A stretch of DNA of 45,144 bases. Source: Gemmatimonadales bacterium. Lineage in GTDB: Bacteria > Gemmatimonadota > Gemmatimonadetes > Gemmatimonadales > GWC2-71-9. The position numbers and the translations under genes are program-made. Below are positions 31,914 through 40,112 of this stretch, in pieces. Within the stretch, counting starts at the first letter, position 1. The number at the start of each line of letters is the position of its first letter. The stretch lies in NCBI GenBank assembly GCA_013140635.1, contig JABFSM010000046.1:1-45144 (forward strand), in the 5' to 3' direction. Below the pieces are notes generated by a model. That model searched no databases, was not told where the DNA came from, and worked only from the letters and a program-made list of their open reading frames with translations.

Positions 31914-34601
31914 ATGCGCGAATGGCTCGCTCGACTGCACGACTGGTTCCGCCGAGATCGGCTCGATCGCGAGCTGGGCGAGGAACTCCAGCTTCACCGG
32001 GAGCACCTCGAACGGGATGCCCGTGCCGAAGGAGTAGGCGCCGAAGAAGCGGTCTTTGCGGCGCGCCGCCGGCTCGGGCAGGTGACGCGGTATCAAGAGG
32101 AAGCCCGCGACCGCTGGTCCTGGCCCTGGCTCGATCACCTGCGGCAAGACCTGCGGTACGCCTTTCGAGGTCTGCGCCGCTCCCCCGGGTTCACGACCAC
32201 CGTCATCCTGACCCTGGGCCTTGGCATCGGGGCCAACGCGGCGATGTTCGGCATCATCGACCGGCTCATGTTCCGGCCCTTTCCTTACTTGCGCGATCCG
32301 GGGGCCGTTCATCGAGTCTACCTGCAGTGGCATGACCGCGGGCAACGGCAGCTGCCCACGACATACCAATACACCCGGTATCTCGATCTTCTGAAATGGA
32401 CCACCGGGTTCAGCCAATTGGCCGTCGTCTCGCACGGGCGGCTGGCCGTCGGCCTCGGCGACGTGGCGCGGGAGCGCCAGATCGCCCGAGTCAGCGCCTC
32501 CTTCTTCGACTTCTTCGACGCCCGGCCGACGTTGGGCCGGTTCTTCGTTGCGGCGGAGGATGCGACGCCGATGGGGGCGCCTGTCGTGGTGTTGAGCCAC
32601 GCGTTCTGGCAATCGGAATACGGTGGTGACGACGTGGTCGGGAAGGCGCTGCAGGTCGGGAACGTGATGAGCACGATCATTGGGGTGGCGCCGCCTGGAT
32701 TCGTGGGTGTGGGCGAACCCGATCCGGCGGTGTTCATGCCGATCACGACCTACGCCGGGTCCGTCAGCCTGCCCAACGACCCGAGTGCCTATTTCACCCG
32801 CTACGATCTGGGATGGGTGAACGTGATTGCGCGCCGCCGGCCCGGCGTGAGCGTTGAGGAGGCCTCGGCAGACCTGAGTCGGGCATACTTGCTGAGCTGG
32901 AATGCGGAGCGCCTCATCGATCCGGAAGTCACTCCGCCGGAGCTGGCTCGCCCGACGGCGATGGCCGGGCCCCTCAAGGCGGCCGCAGGTCCGCTGGCGG
33001 GCCTCGAATCCAAGACCCTGCGCTGGGTGATGGGCGTGGCCGTGATCGTCCTCCTGATCGCGTGCGCCAACGTGACGAACCTCATGTTTGCCAGAGTCCT
33101 TCGTCGCCAGCGCGAGATTGCGGTACGCCTAGCGCTCGGCGTGAGTCGCGGCCGCCTTCTGGCCCAGGCGTTGACCGAGAGCCTGCTCCTGGCCGCTCTC
33201 GGTTGCCTGACGGGGCTCGCGGTGGCCCAATGGGGGGGCGCCGCGCTCCGCCGTCTCTATCTGCCAAGTGTCTCCTCACTCGATGTATTCACCGATTGGC
33301 GCACGCTCGGCGCGGCCACCGCACTTGCGCTGGCGGCGGGGCTCATCACCGCGCTCGGACCGGCGTGGTTGGCCACCCACAGCGACCTCGCGACCACCCT
33401 CAAGGCCGGTGCGCGGGAAGGAACCTACCACCGGTCGCGGACCCGCTCGGCGCTCCTGATACTGCAGGGTGCGCTCTCGGTCGTTCTCCTCATCGGCGCG
33501 GGGCTGTTCGTCCGCAGCCTCAACAACGTCCGTCAGATGCGCCTGGGTTACGACGCCGAGCCGGTTCTCATGGCGAGCCAGAGCCTCCGCGGCTTGCGCC
33601 TGAATGACAGCGCGCGAGTGGCGCTCGGCCGCCGACTCCTCGAAGCGGCCAGGACGGTGCCCGGCGTCGAGCGTTCGACCTGGGTCAGCAGCATCCCGTT
33701 CTGGAGCACGTCGACCACCGCCTTCTTCGTACCCGGCGTCGATTCGGTCCGCCATCTCGGACGGTTCACCTACCAGCTCTCCACGCCGGGCTACTTCGCG
33801 ACGATGGGCACGCGCATCGTGCGCGGGCGCGCCTACGACGAATCCGATCGCGCCGAAGCGCCCCGAGTGGTGGTGGTGAGCGAAGCGATGGCTGGGGCAC
33901 TCTGGCCGGGCCAGGACCCGATTGGGAAGTGCATGCGCATCGGGGCGGACACGATGCCGTGCAGCACGGTCATCGGAGTCGCCGAGGATGCGGTGCAAAA
34001 CAGCCTCACCGATGACCAACGTTTCCGGTACTACCTGCCTCTGGATCAGTTCCGGCCCGCGAACGGCCACACGCTGCTGCTCCGGATGCGGGGGAGCCCC
34101 ATACAGCAGGTGGAAGGGGTTCGCCGGGCGTTGCAGCGGGTCATGCCGGGCCAATCCTATATTACGGTCCGTCCGCTGGACGAGCTGCTCGCCGGGCAGC
34201 GGAGGTCGTGGCAGCTGGGCGCCACCATGTTCGTGGCCTTCGGTTTCCTTGCGCTCCTGGTGGCGGCGGTGGGACTCTACGGCGTCATCACGTATAACGT
34301 GGCGCAGCGGATGCACGAGCTCGGCGTCAGAATCGCGCTCGGGGCTCGGTCGTCACACCTCGTGCGGCTGGTCGTGGGGCAGGGCGTTCGGTTCGCGGTG
34401 GCGGGGGTCACGCTCGGGCTCGGCGCGGCGCTCCTCGGGGCCAGGTGGATCCAGCCGCTGCTCTTCCGGCAATCGGCAACAGACCCCGCCACCTACGGCG
34501 TGGTGGCGGGGCTGCTCCTGCTCGTCGCATGTGCGGCGTGCGTGGTGCCCGCGGTTCGGGCCACCCGCGCCGATCCGAATTCGGCGCTCCGTTCGGACTG
34601 A
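31914..34601 (+). CDS. ABC transporter permease, duplicated MacB/FtsX (ADOP) type, tandem copy 2
   Basis: Also 895 residues and very close in sequence to its neighbour over the whole length: the first 130 residues differ at only a scatter of positions (MREWLARLHDWFRRDRLDRE here). Motifs are REIAVRLALGVSRGR in the first FtsX and MHELGVRIALGARSSH in the second, ending RATRADPNSALRSD. GGGGGGA (31900-31906) precedes the ATG by 7 nt. The open frame upstream back to 31506 is an antiframe of copy 1. This is a clear tandem duplication; equal lengths suggest it is fairly recent or kept in register, perhaps because the two form one transporter. Confidence 0.93.
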   Translation: MREWLARLHDWFRRDRLDRELGEELQLHREHLERDARAEGVGAEEAVFAARRRLGQVTRYQEEARDRWSWPWLDHLRQDLRYAFRGLRRSPGFTTTVILTLGLGIGANAAMFGIIDRLMFRPFPYLRDPGAVHRVYLQWHDRGQRQLPTTYQYTRYLDLLKWTTGFSQLAVVSHGRLAVGLGDVARERQIARVSASFFDFFDARPTLGRFFVAAEDATPMGAPVVVLSHAFWQSEYGGDDVVGKALQVGNVMSTIIGVAPPGFVGVGEPDPAVFMPITTYAGSVSLPNDPSAYFTRYDLGWVNVIARRRPGVSVEEASADLSRAYLLSWNAERLIDPEVTPPELARPTAMAGPLKAAAGPLAGLESKTLRWVMGVAVIVLLIACANVTNLMFARVLRRQREIAVRLALGVSRGRLLAQALTESLLLAALGCLTGLAVAQWGGAALRRLYLPSVSSLDVFTDWRTLGAATALALAAGLITALGPAWLATHSDLATTLKAGAREGTYHRSRTRSALLILQGALSVVLLIGAGLFVRSLNNVRQMRLGYDAEPVLMASQSLRGLRLNDSARVALGRRLLEAARTVPGVERSTWVSSIPFWSTSTTAFFVPGVDSVRHLGRFTYQLSTPGYFATMGTRIVRGRAYDESDRAEAPRVVVVSEAMAGALWPGQDPIGKCMRIGADTMPCSTVIGVAEDAVQNSLTDDQRFRYYLPLDQFRPANGHTLLLRMRGSPIQQVEGVRRALQRVMPGQSYITVRPLDELLAGQRRSWQLGATMFVAFGFLALLVAAVGLYGVITYNVAQRMHELGVRIALGARSSHLVRLVVGQGVRFAVAGVTLGLGAALLGARWIQPLLFRQSATDPATYGVVAGLLLLVACAACVVPAVRATRADPNSALRSD

Positions 34602-34607
34602 TGCCGG

Positions 34608-35843
34608 CTACGGCTTCTTCAGCGTCGCTCCGGCCAACTGCGCGACGGCCGCGAGGGTGGTCTGCGCCGCGTTGAGCCCCAAGCGGAAGTCTTTGTCGGA
34701 AAAAGTCGAGAACACGTCGATCGGCTGGTGCCAGGTCGGATTCCAGCCGCTGCCGGTATCCCGGAGCCGCTCGTTCTCCCGGAGGGAGATCGACGGCACG
34801 AGATCCTGGAACGACCTGGAGTCGGTGTTGCTCATACGGTCGCCGACGTTGGCGGGGTAGTCCGTTGCATAACGGTCATTGGCGGTGCGAAAGAACCACG
34901 CCAGCTTCTGCGCCTCCACCGCGAACTTCGAGGTGGCGGCGAACTCGATGTTGACGTCGGCCTCCCGGCGCTGCTCGGGGCTCACTTTGCCGTCGGGACC
35001 CGGGGCCCCGTGGTCCCACATCATCATGTCATGCTGGATCATGCCGAGCCACTTCGGCTCGGGGTACTTTCCGGAGCCGGCCGGGTCTTCCTTTCCCTGC
35101 AAGTCCTTCCGCTGCTCGACGTACGCGGTGGCGCCGTTGAGCCCGGTCTCTTCGTTGTTCCAGAGGGCAAAGCGAATCGATCGCTCCGTCTGCACGTCGG
35201 GGGAGTTGAGAATGCGCGCCAATTCCATGACCAGCGCGGTACCGGAGCCGTCGTCATTCACGGCGGCGCCGAAACCATGTCCGTCCATGTGGGCGCCGAT
35301 GATGTACATCTCGTCCGGGCGGGTGGCGCCGATCTTGGTGCAGTACACCTCCTCCCGCGGGCCGGGCGTATCGGGCTCCGCGTTGATTCGCCGGAGCGCG
35401 GTGTCGGGCTGCAATTCCGGATTGATGTTGACGCCCGTGGGGCCCCGAAACCCTTTCACCGGATTGGCGGGGGGACGCGGCCCAGCCGGAGTCGCGGGGC
35501 GCCGGGTTGTGGTGTCGCCCGGAAGCCGAAGCTGCCGGCCGGTGTACTCGTACTTGATCCGCTCCGTATTGGTGCAGCCGTAGCTCTTGAGTTGGGCCTC
35601 GATCCAGTCGGTGGCCGCACGGTTCCGCGCCGTCCCTTGCCGGCGATCGCCGAACTGCGCCAATCCCTTGAGCGTGTTCTTGTACGCATCGAGCGCAAGC
35701 CGGCCGACCAGCGTCCTGACCGGGTCGTCGGCCGGTGCCTGGGTCGCCGCCTGGCCCGGGGCCGAGGCGGCTTGCGCGTTGAGCGACGAGGCGAGGGGAA
35801 GCGCGACTCCATACGCGGCAACGGCAAGAACGATTGAGCGCAC
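34608..35843 (-). CDS. Secreted M28 family zinc metallopeptidase
   Basis: A 411-residue exported aminopeptidase-type enzyme. I chose GTG 35843 because it gives a clean signal peptide (MRSIVLAVAAYGVALPLASS, then LNAQA) with GGAG about 9 nt upstream. The co-catalytic zinc ligands of the M28 family are visible: His in GAHMDGHG, bridging Asp in VNDDGSG, the Glu pair in NNEETGLNG, Asp in SNTDSRSFQ and His in TWHQPIDV. An unusual proline/arginine-rich insertion lies between the N-terminal region and the catalytic core (TTTRRPATPAGPRPP). It probably releases N-terminal amino acids from peptides outside the cytoplasm. It converges with the permease gene, 6 bp apart. Confidence 0.9.
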   Translation of the reverse strand: MRSIVLAVAAYGVALPLASSLNAQAASAPGQAATQAPADDPVRTLVGRLALDAYKNTLKGLAQFGDRRQGTARNRAATDWIEAQLKSYGCTNTERIKYEYTGRQLRLPGDTTTRRPATPAGPRPPANPVKGFRGPTGVNINPELQPDTALRRINAEPDTPGPREEVYCTKIGATRPDEMYIIGAHMDGHGFGAAVNDDGSGTALVMELARILNSPDVQTERSIRFALWNNEETGLNGATAYVEQRKDLQGKEDPAGSGKYPEPKWLGMIQHDMMMWDHGAPGPDGKVSPEQRREADVNIEFAATSKFAVEAQKLAWFFRTANDRYATDYPANVGDRMSNTDSRSFQDLVPSISLRENERLRDTGSGWNPTWHQPIDVFSTFSDKDFRLGLNAAQTTLAAVAQLAGATLKKP

Positions 35844-35916
35844 CTGGTGTCTCCGGGAATCGGTGGGGAACGACAGAAAAACTACGCCGGCCCGGGGCGG
35901 GCGGCTACTGCGCCGG

Positions 35917-36282
35917 TCATCGGCCCTTGGCCGGGCCCTTCGCATCGGGCGGCTCGAACACTTCGACCGCGAGCGTGAAGGTGCGTTTTTCCGCGGGGCC
36001 GAGCGCGCCGACGCCGACGACCTGCCGGGAAACCTCTTCGCCGCGCTCGTTCTTGATCGAAAGCATAACGGAATACTCCCACGCGCCCCCCACGGCGGGG
36101 TGGCGCACCGTTCCCTCGACCCGGAGCGGCACCGCGCTCGGGATCGCCCGCTCCGCCGCCCCGGGGTCGAAGCGCAGGTGATGCCGGCACGCCGGACAAA
36201 CGCTGGCGCTCTCGAGAATCGCCGCCCGGCAATGGGGGCAGGTGCGAACCGCCCCCGGTGCTCCCTGCCGTGCCGTGCTCAC
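35917..36282 (-). CDS. Small zinc-ribbon protein linked to bactofilin
   Basis: A 121-residue protein with an N-terminal double-CxxC zinc ribbon (TCPHCRAAILESASVCPAC, Cys15/18 and Cys29/32). A beta-sandwich-like domain follows (about 45-112: VPLRVEGTVRHPAVGGAWEY, then SVMLSIKNERGEEVSRQVVG, then AEKRTFTLAVEVFEPP). The second part resembles domains that modulate FxLYD-like or similar protein contacts, but I cannot assign a family. The GTG start at 36282 overlaps the bactofilin stop (GTGA), so it is co-translated with bactofilin and may be an accessory of that scaffold. No signal peptide is present, so it is cytoplasmic. Confidence 0.78.
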   Translation of the reverse strand: MSTARQGAPGAVRTCPHCRAAILESASVCPACRHHLRFDPGAAERAIPSAVPLRVEGTVRHPAVGGAWEYSVMLSIKNERGEEVSRQVVGVGALGPAEKRTFTLAVEVFEPPDAKGPAKGR

Positions 36283-36785
36283 AGCGCGGCGCCGCTCTCC
36301 ACTTTGGCGCCGGACTTGTGCGCGCCCTTCTCGTCCCAGCCGAACTCCACCTGGCCGCGCATCCGCGAGCCGGCGGCCACGGTCAGCGAGCCGGCCTTCA
36401 GGTCGCCGTTGAGGACGCCCGATTCGAGCAGCTCGACCCGCGTGGCGCCGTCGACGTTCCCTTCCAGCTCGCCGCCGATGATGACCGTGTTGGCCCGGAC
36501 GCCGCCGGTCAGCTTCGCGCCGGTCTCGATCGTAAGGTTGCCTTGGACATGGACATCGCCCTTGAAGCGGCCGGCGATGCGCACGTGACCCGCGCCCTCG
36601 ATCTTCCCCTCGATGGTGATCTCGGCGGCAATGAGCGATTCCTTCGGTTCCCGGTCCGCCGGCTTGCTGCGAGGAAGGTCATAGGCCGAAGAAGGCAAGT
36701 CGCTACGCGCGTCGGTTCGTATCGGGTCCGGTGACATCGGGGCCGGTTCTTTCTTGGCGGGGGTCTGTTCCTTCCAGATGGCCAT
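36279..36785 (-). CDS. Bactofilin family cytoskeletal protein
   Basis: A 168-residue bactofilin. A flexible, proline- and charge-rich N-terminus (1-50) precedes the right-handed beta-helix core made of short repeats with glycine turns: IAAEITIEGKIEGAGHVRIAG, FKGDVHVQGNLTIETGAKLTG, VRANTVIIGGELEGNVDGA and LLESGVLNGDLKAGSLTVAAG. Bactofilins polymerise without nucleotides and act as scaffolds for cell shape or polar complexes. ATG 36785 has AGGAAG about 9 nt upstream and is preferred over a frame 37 codons longer that runs through a hairpin. The zinc-ribbon gene follows with overlap. Confidence 0.93.
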   Translation of the reverse strand: MAIWKEQTPAKKEPAPMSPDPIRTDARSDLPSSAYDLPRSKPADREPKESLIAAEITIEGKIEGAGHVRIAGRFKGDVHVQGNLTIETGAKLTGGVRANTVIIGGELEGNVDGATRVELLESGVLNGDLKAGSLTVAAGSRMRGQVEFGWDEKGAHKSGAKVESGAAL

Positions 36786-36841
36786 GATTCGAGCTTCCTG
36801 TGGTGGTGAGGTCGTTCCGGGGCTCTGACATTCGAAGATAC

Positions 36842-36901
36842 CCCGATTTTGGGCCCTTGGCGCGGGGCACCAAGGGCCAAGGCTACTGGCTAACAATCGG
36901 G
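36842..36901. terminator. Large hairpin between methyltransferase and bactofilin genes
   Basis: Inner arms GGCCCTTGG (36852-36860) and CCAAGGGCC (36870-36878) match perfectly with a 9-nt loop; outer arms CCCGATT (36842-36848) and AATCGGG (36895-36901) also match. No T-run follows on the transcribed strand. It may be a terminator or an intergenic repeat. The rest of the 199-bp gap shows nothing else. Confidence 0.4.
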
Positions 36902-36984
36902 CAGTCGTGCGTCTGCGGATGCCTTCAAATTCTTGGTGACGACCGCTCCGGTCTCAACGACACAACTGTCAGATAACGAGACAT

Positions 36985-37827
36985 TCAACGGCCGCCCCGT
37001 TTCCGGCACACCATGAGCTCGGTGCTCGGGCTCTCCCGTTTGGCGCGGACCAGGCCGCGTTCGAACGGATAGAGGAGGGCGCCTAACGCCCATCCGATCG
37101 GTTCGGCCAGCGCCGCCGGGGCGACCATCGCGGTCCAGGCGGCGCGGGTCAGACGGGAGGTGGTATCGGCGGGGTAATTCATCAACACGAACATCGGAAC
37201 CCGGTCCATCACCTCGAACCCCGCCGCTTCCACGCACCGCGTGCTTTCGGCGAGCGTGCGGCTGACCTGGTGGGTGACCCGTTCCGTCGGGTGACGGAGA
37301 AAATTGTCCGACCAGATGAACCAGCCGCCCGGCTTGAGCAGGGCGGCGATGTTCAGGAAGGCGCGGGCGTATTCTGCATCGTCCACGATGTGAAAGAGAA
37401 CGTCGAACGCCGACACCGCGTCAAAGGAGGTCGGCGCCAGCGGCACCATGTCGAGCGGCTTGCCGATGTCGGCTCGGACAAACTGTCCGGCGGGGAAGCA
37501 GCGGGTCAGCTCCGCCACCGCCACATCCGTGAGGTCGAGGCCGGTGACGTGGGCGCCGAGCCGCTGCCAACGGTCCACGTAGAATCCCGTGCCGGCGCCA
37601 ACGTCAAGGACCGATCTGCCCGCCCACTCAGCCGCCTCCCTCTTCCCGCTTCCCTCTTCTCTCAGCGCCCCAACGACGCGATCGAACACATCCCCCCGCA
37701 CCCGGTACATCCACTCGTTGAACCGCCGGCCCAGACGCAGATACCCGACCCCCGCGAGCGAATAGTGCTCGCGGAGGCGCCGTTCCCAGTATGCTCGATT
37801 GTCGAAGGAAGTGCGGGGTGCCGTCAC
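36985..37827 (-). CDS. SAM-dependent class I methyltransferase
   Basis: A 280-residue Rossmann-fold methyltransferase. Motif I is SVLDVGAGTGFYVDRW (about 72-87), the acidic motif II is GLDLTDVAV, motif III/IV is FDAVSAFDVLFHIVDD, and ALLKPGGWFIWSDNF is the post-motif strand. The substrate is unknown. The GTG start at 37827 overlaps the kinase stop (GTGA), so expression is coupled to the kinase. Residues 56-65 (REEGSGKREA), just ahead of motif I, are encoded by a polypurine tract identical over 22 bp to an intergenic repeat at 28692, a sign of in-frame repeat insertion in a surface linker. Confidence 0.88.
   Translation of the reverse strand: MTAPRTSFDNRAYWERRLREHYSLAGVGYLRLGRRFNEWMYRVRGDVFDRVVGALREEGSGKREAAEWAGRSVLDVGAGTGFYVDRWQRLGAHVTGLDLTDVAVAELTRCFPAGQFVRADIGKPLDMVPLAPTSFDAVSAFDVLFHIVDDAEYARAFLNIAALLKPGGWFIWSDNFLRHPTERVTHQVSRTLAESTRCVEAAGFEVMDRVPMFVLMNYPADTTSRLTRAAWTAMVAPAALAEPIGWALGALLYPFERGLVRAKRESPSTELMVCRKRGGR
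37635..37663. repeat. Polypurine/polypyrimidine tract inside the methyltransferase gene
   Basis: A 29-bp pyrimidine tract on the plus strand (purine on the coding strand). Positions 37638-37659 are the exact reverse complement of 28692-28713. It encodes the linker residues 56-65 before methyltransferase motif I and keeps the frame. Confidence 0.65.
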
Positions 37828-39734
37828 CCCATCGCCTCGCGCACTTCGCTCGCGGCGGCGGTGAGGTTCTCGACATCGCGCGAAATGGCGCGTGCCTGCT
37901 GGGTGGCGCTGGTCACGTCGTTCAGGGCGCCGATCCCGCCGGTCCGGAGCTTGATCAGGTCGAGGCGGAGGTTTCGCATGGCGAGCTCACTCGACTCGAA
38001 CCGCTGCAGGAAGGCGTTCCGGCGCCCCGCGATGTCCTCGGCCGTCTTGACCTGCCGCTCGAGAATCCCGATCTGCCGGTCGCGCTCCTCGCTCGGCTCC
38101 CGCAAGGCGAGCGCGTCGAGCTGGAGCCGAATCCGGTCGTGAGCCCCCTTGCCGAAGCTCTGATCCATTTCGTTGAGCGTGCGGGCCAGGTCGGAAGCGC
38201 GCTCGTAGAGCGCTTCCGCGGTGTCGACGACCTCGGGAAGCTGCTTCCGGTCGGCATCCGGCAACTGCTGCATCATTCGGAGGATGTTCTTCCGGTCGTC
38301 GTGAATGTGATTCATCCGATCGAGGTATCCGCCGAATTCCGCCACCTTGGGTGCGGCGACGAGTTTGCGCCCCTTGGCGCCGGGAATCTTGATCGCGTCG
38401 GCGGCGGGAGGAGGATTGAGCACGTCGCGCCAGCTGTATCCCGCCTGCCAGAGCTGGGAATAGCTCTTGAGCAGCGGGAAACCGAAGCCGGCCGCCACGA
38501 AGAGAAACCATGGTCCATCGGTGATGCCGGTGGCCAGGTTGAGCAGAAAGCAGCCGCCGGTTGCCGCGGCCCACTTCGCGAACTGTCCGCGGACCTTTTG
38601 GACCAGAGGTGGCTCACCGGTGTCGTGTATCGGCAGATCGCCGTCGCCGGTGCGCACCCATTCGCCCCGCTCGTTCCGAATCCACTGGCCATTGCCGAGG
38701 CTCGCGGCGGCGCGTCCCGCCGGGGGGCGCGGGCTTCGGGGCGCGAGCGGTCCTCCCGAGGGCAGCGGTCCACGCTGGCGCTCGAGTGACGGCCTGGGGC
38801 GCGTGCCCGACCCACCGGTGCGTTGGGCGGCGCGGGAGCTGGTCTGCGTGGGGCGATAGCCGGTGACGGTGCGGCTCTCCAGCGATCGGCGAAGCGCATC
38901 GGCGGTGGGCCAGCGGCTCTCCGGATCTTTCTCCAGGCACCGCGCGATCGCGAGTGAGAGATCTTCGGGAACGCCATCCCGGGTTTCGTGCAGCACCGGC
39001 GCCGGCTCCGTGATCTGCTTCATCAGGATGCCGGCGACGGTCGGCGCGTTGAACGGCAGCTCGCCGCTGGTCATCTGGTAGGAGACCACGCCGAGAGAAT
39101 AGAGGTCGGAGCGGCCGTCGATCTCTCGTTCCCCCGCCGCCTGCTCGGGGCTCATGTACTGCGGCGTCCCAATAGCGATCCCGACCCCGGTGAGCGTTGC
39201 CGCCGAAACCTGCGAGACCGCTTTGGCGATACCGAAGTCCGTCACCATCACCCGCCCACGGGTACCCTCGAGGAGGATGTTGTCCGGTTTGATGTCGCGA
39301 TGGATGATCGAGAGGGCGTGGGCGGCGCTCAGCGCGTCGGCGGTCTCCTTCATGATCCGGCGCACTTCATCCGCCGGGAGCTTGCCGCGGCGTTTGAGGC
39401 GGGCGCCGAGCGACTCCCCCTCCACCAGGCCCATGATGAAGTAGACGACCCCAGATCCTTCACCGACGTCGTGGATGGGGACGATATGGGGGTGCGAAAG
39501 GCGCGCCGCAGTCTGCGCCTCTCGGGTAAACCGCTCGCGGATTTCCTTCTGAAAGGCCAGCTCCGGTGGGAGCACCTTGACGGCGACGCGGCGATGAAGC
39601 CGCTCGTCGCGCGCGCGGTAGACGACACCCATTCCACCGCGGCCGATTTCGCCCTCAATGGTGTACTCATCGCCCAGCGCCTCTTTCAGGCGCTGCGCGA
39701 GGGGCCTTTCATGCGCCTCATTTGGGCTGGTCAT
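37824..39734 (-). CDS. Membrane Ser/Thr protein kinase (Hanks type) with C-terminal coiled coil
   Basis: The 636-residue protein has an N-terminal kinase domain (about 25-290): GRGGMGVVYRARDE glycine loop, AVKVL lysine (Lys53), HRDIKPDN catalytic loop, TDFGIAKA, GTPQYMSPEQAAG and DLYSLGVVSYQM. A proline/arginine-rich linker follows, then a two-helix membrane hairpin (near 400-445) resembling the 2TM domain, and a predicted coiled-coil tail (about 480-636). Unlike PknB-type kinases there is no extracellular PASTA or propeller sensor: the tail after an even number of helices should be cytoplasmic. ATG 39734 is chosen; upstream codons do not look coding. It overlaps the methyltransferase start. 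Confidence 0.9.
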   Translation of the reverse strand: MTSPNEAHERPLAQRLKEALGDEYTIEGEIGRGGMGVVYRARDERLHRRVAVKVLPPELAFQKEIRERFTREAQTAARLSHPHIVPIHDVGEGSGVVYFIMGLVEGESLGARLKRRGKLPADEVRRIMKETADALSAAHALSIIHRDIKPDNILLEGTRGRVMVTDFGIAKAVSQVSAATLTGVGIAIGTPQYMSPEQAAGEREIDGRSDLYSLGVVSYQMTSGELPFNAPTVAGILMKQITEPAPVLHETRDGVPEDLSLAIARCLEKDPESRWPTADALRRSLESRTVTGYRPTQTSSRAAQRTGGSGTRPRPSLERQRGPLPSGGPLAPRSPRPPAGRAAASLGNGQWIRNERGEWVRTGDGDLPIHDTGEPPLVQKVRGQFAKWAAATGGCFLLNLATGITDGPWFLFVAAGFGFPLLKSYSQLWQAGYSWRDVLNPPPAADAIKIPGAKGRKLVAAPKVAEFGGYLDRMNHIHDDRKNILRMMQQLPDADRKQLPEVVDTAEALYERASDLARTLNEMDQSFGKGAHDRIRLQLDALALREPSEERDRQIGILERQVKTAEDIAGRRNAFLQRFESSELAMRNLRLDLIKLRTGGIGALNDVTSATQQARAISRDVENLTAAASEVREAMG

Positions 39735-40112
39735 CCGACCATGGGCTCTCGCGTCAGAAACGATGCTCGTACAACAGCTTACCAATTTGTCGGATTTCCG
39801 CCGCCGGGGCAACCTTGGCGGTCCTCGGCGTCGTCCTACGTTGCGGCACTAGATGACAGTTTCACCCGCAGGACAGCAGCCAACCAGGTGCCTGCCAAGG
39901 CGGCGCGGCGCGCCGAATTGGCATGAGTCCGCTCAAGGGGGCCGGTTAGCACGGCTTCCGGCTATTGCTCTAACTCCAATAGCCGTTGGCTGATAGCTGA
40001 TAGCCGATAGCTGCTTCACCATGGCACCCTCGATGCACCTACCCACTCGAATCCTCCGGCCCCGCCGCCGCTCTGGCGGCTTGGACACCCGAGGCGAATT
40101 GAGGTACGCCAA
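39735..40112. other. Divergent intergenic region between kinase and lon
   Basis: This 378-bp gap holds no convincing gene. It contains the repeat at 39959-40015; promoters for both flanking genes must lie here, but I see no clear -35/-10 pair and no CIRCE-type or other heat-shock operator ahead of lon. Confidence 0.5.
39959..40015. repeat. Palindrome plus tandem GATAGC repeat
   Basis: A perfect hairpin, CGGCTATTG (39959-39967) and CAATAGCCG (39977-39985) with a 9-nt loop, is followed by a degenerate tandem array of CTGATAGC units to about 40013. On the other strand the array translates to QLSAISYQ-like peptides, a well-known false-protein signature of a widespread intergenic repeat. Confidence 0.6.

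Noticed and set aside
34600-34618. Small GCCG/CGGC hairpin between the convergent permease and M28 genes
   Set aside because: Only a 4-bp stem without a T-run; too weak to call a terminator.
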